Positions 1 through 6,183 of a stretch of 10,380 nt of DNA are shown here, in pieces (position 1 is the first letter of the stretch; the number at the start of each line of letters is the position of its first letter). A model generated the notes under the pieces. The model searched no databases, had not been told where the DNA came from, and saw only the letters and a list, made by a program, of their open reading frames with translations. A program made the position numbers and the translations under genes. The stretch covers positions 1 to 10,380 of the forward strand of contig CADBSP010000166.1 in the NCBI GenBank assembly GCA_902797405.1, read 5' to 3'. The DNA is from an uncultured Eubacteriales bacterium (GTDB taxonomy: Bacteria > Bacillota > Clostridia > Peptostreptococcales > Anaerovoracaceae).

Positions 1-86
1 TTATCTGAAGTGCATCCTGTTAGGAATAGGGAGGTCGTCAGCGCTAACATCAGTGAAATGACGATACCGATCCATATCTTCTTCAT
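1..86 (-). CDS. Lipoprotein, N-terminal fragment (runs off left edge)
   Basis: Only the first 28 codons are visible; the frame is open at the window edge. They read as a bacterial lipoprotein signal peptide: a Lys-Lys-Ile start, a hydrophobic core of about 18 residues, then a lipobox Leu-Thr-Gly-Cys with the Cys at residue 25, followed by Thr-Ser-Asp. Such a protein would be exported, lipidated on the Cys and anchored on the outer face of the cytoplasmic membrane. The ATG at 84-86 is preceded by AAAGGAAC about 5 bases upstream, a plausible ribosome site. The gene lies downstream of the CWB2/transglutaminase gene on the same strand, 149 bp away. Its function cannot be told from the signal peptide. 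Confidence 0.75.
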   Translation of the reverse strand, partial: MKKIWIGIVISLMLALTTSLFLTGCTSD

Positions 87-119
87 GTTGGTTCCTTTCA
101 AAAATCTTGTTATAACTAT

Positions 120-149
120 TTTATACAGCTATATTCTCGTATGCTTTAA
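120..149 (-). promoter_or_regulatory. Possible promoter for the lipoprotein gene
   Basis: On the minus strand TTAAAG (149-144) is followed after 18 bp by TATAAA (125-120), about 33 bp before the lipoprotein ATG. The -35 match is weak and it falls inside the tandem repeat, so a regulator binding the repeat would overlap it. A tentative call in AT-rich DNA. Confidence 0.3.
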
Positions 150-195
150 GCTATTTCTCTAACGATATTCTCGTATGCTTTAAGATATCTCTAAC
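131..195. repeat. Two-copy tandem repeat of about 34 bp, with an identical 20-bp core
   Basis: The 20-mer ATATTCTCGTATGCTTTAAG occurs at 131-150 and again at 165-184 with no mismatch, 34 bp apart. Each copy is followed by a similar tail ending CTCTAAC (157-163 and 189-195), so the repeated unit is about 32-34 bp. It lies between the stop of the CWB2/transglutaminase gene and the start of the lipoprotein gene and overlaps the putative lipoprotein promoter. It could be a double operator or a simple tandem duplication. No known regulator consensus was recognised. Confidence 0.8.
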
Positions 196-235
196 TATGT
201 TTTCAATTTATCTTTCTGCTTTATATTTATCACCA

Positions 236-2587
236 TTACATATGCATGACAGTCCAGTCAGGATTGTAGTACCATCTGGTATCACCGTTCTTTATTTTAA
301 ACGCCATCTGTCTGTGCTCTGCATAAAATTCCGGATCGTAAATCCAGGTGCCGTCTTTATGTTTTATGAATGTCCAGGAATGCTCAGCACGATGACGGGT
401 GGTGTTAACATATCCTGCAACCTGTGTGACATCATATCCCAGCGTTTTTGCCAGGATGTAGAATGTTGATGCCATTACATAACAGTCTCCGCGTCTCTTT
501 TCGAAACCATAATTGGCGAACCATGCGGAGCCCCAACTTGGGCTGGAAGCAAAAGTGTAGTAGGGCATTGTTGCAAAATAATAAGCTGCCTTCAAATTAT
601 ATCCTATTTCGTTTAAAATTGAAACTGCTTTAGTGGATATGCTATGTACGGCATAGTCATTGAAGTAGTAAGTGATATCACCTATTTTATTCCATCCGTT
701 CTTTGCTATATTTCCGTTTTTGGTTGCTGCATATTTAGTTCCATCAAAGGTAAAGAATTGATTCTTATATAGATCTCCGTCTTTATTTGTGCAGAATAGT
801 TTCTTTCCAACTGTTAGGAAACCATACTGTCTGACTCCGTTGGCTTTCATGCCTATAGCATCGTCTGAAATTGCCTTTGATCCGCCAAATACGGTTACCG
901 CCTTTATTTTATTGCTTTTATAAACATACTTGTATGCGGTTTCAAAACCGGTGTCGTTCTGAGTAAGGATGATTGGAATGCCTTTGGCGTTTGCCAACAC
1001 ACCTCCGACCATTGCATCGGGGAAAATATCGCCCCTGGCCAAGGAGACTTCTTCGGAGTCTTTAAAGAAAGTATCAGCCACTTTTGTCGCAGTGGTATAT
1101 CGGTTACTTCCGGCTACTCGTACGGGCGTTCCATAATCAGTTAACTGCTTCTCTGCCTTTTCGCTTACCGCAGAGATCCCGCCAATAATATAAATCTTAC
1201 TTTTTTCATCCAAATGCTCGCTTAGGAATGCCTTTTGTGCATTCGTTATCGTTTCATATACCAGTAGAATTGGTTTGCCTAGTGCGGAAATAGAGATAGC
1301 ATCCGGGAAGTTTTTGCCCGTCGTAACCAAGATATCTATATCCCACAGCTTGCGAGTATCCTCAACCTCTGCTTCATTATCATCAGGGTTTTCCGTAACG
1401 TTTTCCGATGCGTTTTCTGTATTCTCATTAGCGGTGGCGCCGTCTTCATCTATTGGATTACCATTTTCATCAACTGCAACATTACCTTCGGATTCAGCAT
1501 TGTTATCCTCATTGGAATTGTTATCCTCAGCTGGTTTTGATTCTTCCTTCGCTTTAGCTTCTTCCTCTTCTTTAGTTGCCGCCTTTGCCTCTTCCTCCGC
1601 CTTTATTGCAGCTTCTATAGCCAAGATATAATCCTTGGATAGCTTGTCGGCGGCCCTAAGAATAGCCAGATTCGTATCGTAAGAAGTTTGTCCTGAAAGT
1701 CTAACTACATTTCCGTAGTTACTTAAGGATGATTCAACTTTATCGGAGACAGCCAGATTTCCACCCAGTATATAGATGGTTCCATCCGCTGATAAATTGG
1801 ATTTGATATAGTTTAAGACATCGGCATTTGCGCCTGATGTAACGAGTAGAATAGGGGCTTCCGCTACGCTTGCAAGATAACTACCGGATAGGGCATCCTG
1901 CCATTTATCGCTTCTGGTTATTATGATGTTATCAAAGGAGGTCTTATTGAGTTCCTTTTTCAGTTCTTTTGCAATTGCTATGGATGTTCCAATTCTGTCA
2001 TTTCCGTAAATCCTATGAACCCCTGGATCTACAGGTTTTTTAGGAACCGGATTCTCCTTAATTGGTGGGGTGGAAGAGCCTGTTGATGGTATCGCTATTA
2101 TTTCGGAATTACCTTCTGTTGATTTATTGTTTGGGTCAGCAGGTTTTTCATCCAAAACTATAACATCTCTATCACCACTACTGGTAAAAGAGTATAATTC
2201 TATTTCTTCACTTTCATCAGTTATTAGATTAACTTCTACATCAGAAGATCCTGTTTCGCTAGATATATCGATGATGTCAGCAGCCTGCTTGTCAGAATCA
2301 TCCTGTCCGTCCGAATCCGGTGTCTTGTACAAATCATCTTGTTCGGTCGAATCGTCCGGCTTGTCAGAATCTATTAATTGAGACTCGATTGAGGGGAATA
2401 AGCCGTCATCTTCTTCGGCAATAAGAACTGTTTGACCATCATAAGAACCAACGTCAGATGATTCTTCCGCAGATAGTTCTTCGGCGAGTGCAGATTGAGA
2501 TCCAAATACACATATGAATAAGCCGATAAACAGGAACAGTATAAAGCTTCTATAAAGTGATACGGTGTTTGTTTTAGATACTTTCAT
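236..2587 (-). CDS. Secreted cell-wall-binding (CWB2) protein with C-terminal transglutaminase-like domain
   Basis: 783 residues. A signal peptide (hydrophobic core about 14-30, cleavage likely after Ala-Leu-Ala at 35) is followed by a Ser/Asp-rich acidic stretch (36-185) that looks disordered. Three CWB2-type repeats follow: about 191-297, 297-487 and 488-585, with the hallmark Gly-Gly turns at 275-276, 469-470 and 568-569. The second is split by a low-complexity Glu/Ala/Lys/Asn insert at about 321-413. Residues 589-647 hold Gly-Trp and Tyr-Tyr-Phe motifs like glucan- or choline-binding repeats. The C-terminal 130 residues form a transglutaminase-like domain with a Cys702, His736, Asp751 triad (RGDC, HSW, WIYDP). 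CWB2 repeats hold proteins non-covalently on the wall; the triad suggests a thiol peptidase or crosslinking enzyme, target unknown. A strong GGAGG (2601-2597) precedes the ATG by 9 bases. It starts 36 bp after the symporter gene and is probably co-transcribed with it. A paralogue lies at the right edge. Confidence 0.9.
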   Translation of the reverse strand: MKVSKTNTVSLYRSFILFLFIGLFICVFGSQSALAEELSAEESSDVGSYDGQTVLIAEEDDGLFPSIESQLIDSDKPDDSTEQDDLYKTPDSDGQDDSDKQAADIIDISSETGSSDVEVNLITDESEEIELYSFTSSGDRDVIVLDEKPADPNNKSTEGNSEIIAIPSTGSSTPPIKENPVPKKPVDPGVHRIYGNDRIGTSIAIAKELKKELNKTSFDNIIITRSDKWQDALSGSYLASVAEAPILLVTSGANADVLNYIKSNLSADGTIYILGGNLAVSDKVESSLSNYGNVVRLSGQTSYDTNLAILRAADKLSKDYILAIEAAIKAEEEAKAATKEEEEAKAKEESKPAEDNNSNEDNNAESEGNVAVDENGNPIDEDGATANENTENASENVTENPDDNEAEVEDTRKLWDIDILVTTGKNFPDAISISALGKPILLVYETITNAQKAFLSEHLDEKSKIYIIGGISAVSEKAEKQLTDYGTPVRVAGSNRYTTATKVADTFFKDSEEVSLARGDIFPDAMVGGVLANAKGIPIILTQNDTGFETAYKYVYKSNKIKAVTVFGGSKAISDDAIGMKANGVRQYGFLTVGKKLFCTNKDGDLYKNQFFTFDGTKYAATKNGNIAKNGWNKIGDITYYFNDYAVHSISTKAVSILNEIGYNLKAAYYFATMPYYTFASSPSWGSAWFANYGFEKRRGDCYVMASTFYILAKTLGYDVTQVAGYVNTTRHRAEHSWTFIKHKDGTWIYDPEFYAEHRQMAFKIKNGDTRWYYNPDWTVMHM

Positions 2588-2623
2588 TTTCTTGCTCCTC
2601 CAAAAGCAATGTGGAAATGTGAA

Positions 2624-4210
2624 CTATGCCAAACCTCTAAGGTAGGGAACTACCCAAAGGGCCATCATTAATACGAATACGATTACTCCAACCAGATATG
2701 AAGCTTTGGACCATTTCAGTATGCTCTGTATACTGGACACCGATCTTTCGGACTTTGGAAGAACGAAGAGCTTTTCGCGTTCTGCTTTTTCTTCCGGGGA
2801 AACCTGAGTAAGAGCGGAACCGATTACCATGGCAATAATATTGAAGATGATACCTATCATGCTAGGTTCCAGATAGACGGGCAGTGTGATTCCTGCCAAA
2901 CTTATATAGAGCCTAAGGGCAAAGCATCCAAGGAATCCAGCCAACATTCCGGCAAAGGCACCCGTCCTGGTTAAGCGCTTGGAAAAAACGCTGGCGAATG
3001 CAACTGGCATCCATGAGCTGGCAGCCATTGCACCTCCGAGGAACATAATCCAAAATATCGACGGTGGATTCAACAGCGCTACGGATAAAACTATTGCACT
3101 CACTATTACCATGGCGATACGACCAATATTGATTGATTTCTTGCCATGAGCATAGAAAACATCATTAGCAAAGGATGCACCTATCAGTGAAAGGAAGGTC
3201 GTTGCGGAACTGATTCCTGCGCCTAAAACACCCGTGAGCAATATTACGCCCAGAACGAGTGGCAGCATGTTCATTGATGCCCAGATAAGAACTCTGGAGG
3301 AACCTTCCATCATGTAGTTTACATTGTTAATCATGACAGAAACCAAGCCGACTATGAATTGAAGCAGGAATACACCGATGGCAGCGAAGGGGGCAGACTT
3401 TATTATTGTTTGCTCGTCCTTAGCCATCATATATCTGCTGGACTGCCATGGACCGATGGCACAAACCGACGTCCACACGATTCCGTAGTTAATACCCCAT
3501 ATTACATTTTCAACGCCTGTGTTATAGAGTACGCCTGGCTTTCCTGCCCAGGATAGATATTCTCTGGTATCGGGATTCGCTGCAACAGATCCGATTGCGT
3601 TGCTCCATCCACCCATCTTTGATGCGATTACAACTGCAGAGATTATTAGGGCAGAGGTGAATAGGGTGGCCATTAATGTATCAGTAATAAGAACCCCTGT
3701 CGAACCTGCGATAACGGTGATAATCGTGAATACCACCAGGGCAATGATTATGCAAATGTTGTAATCGATCCCGGTAACCGCATTCATTAGTGTTCCGATT
3801 CCTTGGATTACTGAAAGTAAATAAACAGCCATCATAGTTATGGCGGTTATGGCGGCCAATTTACGCATGGCGGTTGAAGCAAAGCGATTCCCAAAGAATT
3901 CAGGAATAGTCATCGCACCGCTTCTTCTGAGATAGCGCCCAAAGAATACACCACCGAGAATATATCCGGCGGACTGTAATCCGGCAAGCATGATTGATGT
4001 GAAAGCACCATCATAGCACTGCGCGGCATCTCCCATAAAAACACCGGTACTGGCATATGATGCAACCAGAGAACCTGCAATCAAAATCACAGGAGCTCTT
4101 CTACCTGCTACATAATAATCATTTGCATCTTTCACTTTACGGCTGACAACAATACCTATAATGATATAGATTGCCATGGAGATGCACATTCCAACGAAGT
4201 ATATATTCAT
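2624..4210 (-). CDS. Sodium:solute symporter (SSS family)
   Basis: 528 residues, very hydrophobic, with about a dozen or more membrane segments. The N-terminus is typical of the SSS family (TC 2.A.21): a first helix, then the cytoplasmic Asp-Tyr-Tyr-Val-Ala-Gly-Arg motif (31-37) and a second helix rich in Ser/Ala/Gly (45-60), where family members place Na+ and substrate contacts. The family imports sugars, amino acids, pantothenate, organic acids and others with Na+. The substrate here cannot be assigned. The C-terminus has a charged loop (PEEKAEREK and following) before a last helix. The start is set by AAGGAGG at 4224-4218, 7 bases upstream of ATG; this lies inside the small upstream gene, whose TGA overlaps this ATG (ATGA). 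That argues for translational coupling and a two-part transporter. Confidence 0.9.
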   Translation of the reverse strand: MNIYFVGMCISMAIYIIIGIVVSRKVKDANDYYVAGRRAPVILIAGSLVASYASTGVFMGDAAQCYDGAFTSIMLAGLQSAGYILGGVFFGRYLRRSGAMTIPEFFGNRFASTAMRKLAAITAITMMAVYLLSVIQGIGTLMNAVTGIDYNICIIIALVVFTIITVIAGSTGVLITDTLMATLFTSALIISAVVIASKMGGWSNAIGSVAANPDTREYLSWAGKPGVLYNTGVENVIWGINYGIVWTSVCAIGPWQSSRYMMAKDEQTIIKSAPFAAIGVFLLQFIVGLVSVMINNVNYMMEGSSRVLIWASMNMLPLVLGVILLTGVLGAGISSATTFLSLIGASFANDVFYAHGKKSINIGRIAMVIVSAIVLSVALLNPPSIFWIMFLGGAMAASSWMPVAFASVFSKRLTRTGAFAGMLAGFLGCFALRLYISLAGITLPVYLEPSMIGIIFNIIAMVIGSALTQVSPEEKAEREKLFVLPKSERSVSSIQSILKWSKASYLVGVIVFVLMMALWVVPYLRGLA

Positions 4211-4350
4211 TGTTGTGCCTCCTTATTCTCGTTTAACTTGCTCTCAGAATCCAAAAAATCTTTATACTCTGTTTTCAGATACCTGTAAGCAAAGATTCCT
4301 GCGGCTGAAAGCCATATGCTTATTCCCAATGCCACTAATATTTCGCCCAT
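4207..4350 (-). CDS. Small single-span membrane protein, probable symporter accessory subunit
   Basis: 47 residues, starting MGEILVALGI. One membrane helix (about 3-22) is followed by a charged tail with Lys, Glu, Asp and Asn, so the tail is probably cytoplasmic. The start ATG (4350-4348) has AAAGGA 8 bases upstream. The stop TGA overlaps the symporter ATG by 4 bp, and the symporter's AAGGAGG lies within this gene's last codons. Small one-helix proteins encoded directly in front of Na+ symporters are known for SSS and NSS transporters and are thought to assist assembly or activity. The role here rests on size, topology and this tight coupling, not on a recognised motif. Confidence 0.8.
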   Translation of the reverse strand: MGEILVALGISIWLSAAGIFAYRYLKTEYKDFLDSESKLNENKEAQQ

Positions 4351-4398
4351 GTAAAGTCCTTTCTTGACTATAGTTATAATAGTATTGTCTTTTTATAT

Positions 4399-4430
4399 TT
4401 CCTTTGATTTATACTTCCTTTGATTTATAC
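4399..4430. repeat. Perfect 16-bp tandem duplication at the end of the adenylation gene
   Basis: TTCCTTTGATTTATAC occurs at 4399-4414 and again at 4415-4430, followed by a partial third copy TTCCTT (4431-4436). The second copy contains the stop codon of the adenylation gene (4427-4425), so the first copy lies just downstream of the gene in its transcript. Likely a replication-slippage duplication; no hairpin or terminator shape is seen. Confidence 0.85.
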
Positions 4431-5927
4431 TTCCTTCAACTGTTCTTTCAGTAGTTGCCTATCGATTTTTCCATTCAGGTTCTTAGGCATTTCGTCCAGA
4501 CAGACTATTCTTCTTGGAACCATGTATTCCGGAACCAGATTGGTTAAACTCTTTGTGACATCACCGGTTTCCATGGATCCGGTAAAGAATAAGACAATCC
4601 GCTTCTTGTCTGTGTCATATAGACAGCAGTTTTCATTGATTCCGTCCAGAGATGATGCAGCGGTTTCAATTTCGCCAAGCTCAATCCTATGACCCATGTG
4701 TTTAATCTGGAAGTCCTTTCTTCCCATGAATACGAACTCGCCTCTGTCATTGATTTCAGCTAAATCTCCGGTTCTGTAAATCTTTTCGGGATAAACCGTA
4801 TTCACCGGATTTTGAACAAAGACAGCTGCGGTCTTTTCAGGGTCGTTATAATAGCCCATAGCTATTCCGGTACCTCTCACACATACTTCGCCGATACCCG
4901 TGGTTGTTATCTGGTCGCTTTCGTCCAGAAGGAATACGTCTTTGTTCTGGCAGGCAAAGCCCATGGGCAGCGTTTCTGTGTCTTTAAACTCGCGATCTAT
5001 TTCGTAATATGTGCAGGTATCCGTAACTTCTGTAGGACCATATAGATTTACGAATCTTACAGAGGGGTATTCCTTAATCCATTTGTTGAGTTGTTTGAGT
5101 GGCATCACTTCTCCACCGAAGAAAATGTTTTCCAGTGAATCCAGGTGAGGTGAATCCAGTGCATTAAGAATGGAAATCATGGTCAGTGCAGATGGTACCC
5201 AAACCAGGGTATTTATTTTCTTTTCATGCAAGTATTCCATGAGAGGTGTAGGTAGTAAGAATTTCTCTTTTGGAATAATGTACATGGTGGCTCCGTTTCT
5301 AAGCGTCTGATAAATATCTACGACAGAGAAACTGAAGTAGAGCGGTGTCTGATTACCGAAAATATAGTGATCGTCCACGCCAAATTGCTCCGACATCCAT
5401 TCCGTAAAATCCACTATTGAGCGATGAGCGATTATTACACCCTTAGGTGTCCCCGTGGATCCTGATGTAAAGAGGATATAGCAAATGTCCGTATCCAGCC
5501 TTTTGGAGGAGACCTTTTCTTGCTTTTCTTCATCGATTTCGGTCTTTAATATGTCTTCGTAATTTGCAACCAAAGCATTTTTGGCAAAACTTTTAGCTTC
5601 GTCAAAGTGGGCGTAATCAGTAATTATTAAAGCTGGATCCAAGGTGTTAATAATCTTCTCGATTCTGCTTATTGGCATTTCTGTGTCCAGAGGAACATAG
5701 AAATTTCCGCTGTATGCCGCACCTAAAAAAGAAGCGATACATTCCACGCTTTTTTTCAGAAAAACTGCAATGGGTTTTTTAAAAATGTTTTCGTTAATAA
5801 TAAATGAGGAAATGGTTTTGGATTCAAATTGAAGAGTTTTATAATCGAGCTCTCTTTGCTCATCGGCAAATGCGATTTTGTTAGGATATTTGCCTGCGCT
5901 TCTGTCTAAATAATCTGTGATAAACAT
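4425..5927 (-). CDS. DltA-like AMP-forming acid--carrier protein ligase, non-canonical pocket
   Basis: 500 residues, the usual length of DltA (D-alanine--carrier ligase), cytoplasmic. Adenylation-domain cores are in order: phosphate-binding FTSGSTGTPKG (153-163), YGPTE (296-300), YRTGD (384-388), GRKDFQIKHMGHRIELGEIE (402-421) and NGKIDR with catalytic Lys487. The enzyme should activate a carboxylic acid with ATP and pass it to the phosphopantetheine of a carrier protein, probably the one at 9746-9516. Two pocket residues differ from DltA. The FDLSVMDIY block reads FSFSVVDIY, so the Asp that binds the alpha-amino group is Ser199. The FCGE block reads FGGE, replacing the Cys linked to D-Ala selectivity with Gly271. 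The substrate may not be D-alanine, so no dltA symbol is given. It is transcribed from its own strong promoter and lies upstream of the symporter genes (74 bp gap), perhaps in one operon. Confidence 0.85.
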   Translation of the reverse strand: MFITDYLDRSAGKYPNKIAFADEQRELDYKTLQFESKTISSFIINENIFKKPIAVFLKKSVECIASFLGAAYSGNFYVPLDTEMPISRIEKIINTLDPALIITDYAHFDEAKSFAKNALVANYEDILKTEIDEEKQEKVSSKRLDTDICYILFTSGSTGTPKGVIIAHRSIVDFTEWMSEQFGVDDHYIFGNQTPLYFSFSVVDIYQTLRNGATMYIIPKEKFLLPTPLMEYLHEKKINTLVWVPSALTMISILNALDSPHLDSLENIFFGGEVMPLKQLNKWIKEYPSVRFVNLYGPTEVTDTCTYYEIDREFKDTETLPMGFACQNKDVFLLDESDQITTTGIGEVCVRGTGIAMGYYNDPEKTAAVFVQNPVNTVYPEKIYRTGDLAEINDRGEFVFMGRKDFQIKHMGHRIELGEIETAASSLDGINENCCLYDTDKKRIVLFFTGSMETGDVTKSLTNLVPEYMVPRRIVCLDEMPKNLNGKIDRQLLKEQLKEV

Positions 5928-5968
5928 ATGGTTCGTCTTTCTTTTAAGCGGTTATAACTACAGGGTTT

Positions 5969-5997
5969 ATTATAATATATTTGTAGGTTATATGCAA
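5969..5997 (-). promoter_or_regulatory. Sigma-A-type promoter of the adenylation gene
   Basis: On the minus strand TTGCAT (5997-5992), a 17-bp spacer and a perfect TATAAT (5974-5969). Transcription would start near 5962, giving a leader of about 35 bases before the ATG at 5927. The ribosome site is weak (AGAAAGA). This is the best promoter match in the window. Confidence 0.75.
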
Positions 5998-6061
5998 AAA
6001 AAGATGCTCAAAACCCGAATTCAAAGAACTATGGCTGCCTGGTTCTAAAACATGAAAACAA

Positions 6062-6131
6062 CATTCAATAAATATTAATCTACATTCAATATTTAGGAAT
6101 CTGCATTCAATAGCTACGAATACATTCAATA
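6062..6131. promoter_or_regulatory. Four-copy CATTCAATA array, LytTR-like operator
   Basis: The 9-mer CATTCAATA occurs without mismatch at 6062-6070, 6083-6091, 6104-6112 and 6123-6131, i.e. starts 21, 21 and 19 bp apart. The gaps are 12, 12 and 10 bases and partly conserved (around GAATCT). Direct 9-bp repeats with 12-bp gaps, on one face of the helix, are the known site pattern of LytTR response regulators (AgrA ACAGTTAAG, ComE ACATTTCAG). The last copy is centred about 53 bp before the predicted start of the rightward transcript, where such activators bind. The repeats are seen; the regulator class is inferred, and no regulator gene is in the window. Confidence 0.65.
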
Positions 6132-6144
6132 ATTCTGATTTAGT

Positions 6145-6173
6145 CTTTTAATAATTGCAGTTTGTGATATAAT
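6145..6173 (+). promoter_or_regulatory. Extended -10 promoter of the SGNH-MBOAT operon, weak -35
   Basis: TGATATAAT (6165-6173) is a perfect extended -10. No good -35 is found at 16-18 bp (CTTTTA or TTTTAA only), as expected for an activator-dependent promoter behind the CATTCAATA array. Transcription would begin near 6179-6181, only about 3-5 bases before the ATG at 6184. Confidence 0.55.
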
Positions 6174-6183
6174 CCTATTTGCT

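Noticed and set aside
87..235. Rho-independent terminator after the CWB2 gene
   Set aside because: No GC-rich stem followed by a T run is present on the minus strand; only the tandem repeat is seen.
1275..1631. Plus-strand Ser/Ala/Phe-rich frame of 118 codons
   Set aside because: Antisense shadow of the Glu/Lys/Ala-rich insert of the CWB2 protein; no ribosome site.
4425..5927. Calling the ligase and carrier dltA and dltC
   Set aside because: Key DltA pocket residues are missing and the genes are not in a dlt operon, so a symbol would overstate the evidence.
5944..6129. Minus-strand reading frame of 61 codons in the divergent region
   Set aside because: It is produced by the 21-bp repeats, which read as a seven-residue Ile-Glu-Cys repeat. 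It has no ribosome site and overlaps the promoter of the ligase gene.
6062..6131. CRISPR-like reading of the CATTCAATA repeats
   Set aside because: Repeats are only 9 bp with 10-12 bp gaps that are themselves partly conserved; there are no spacers of CRISPR size and no cas genes.
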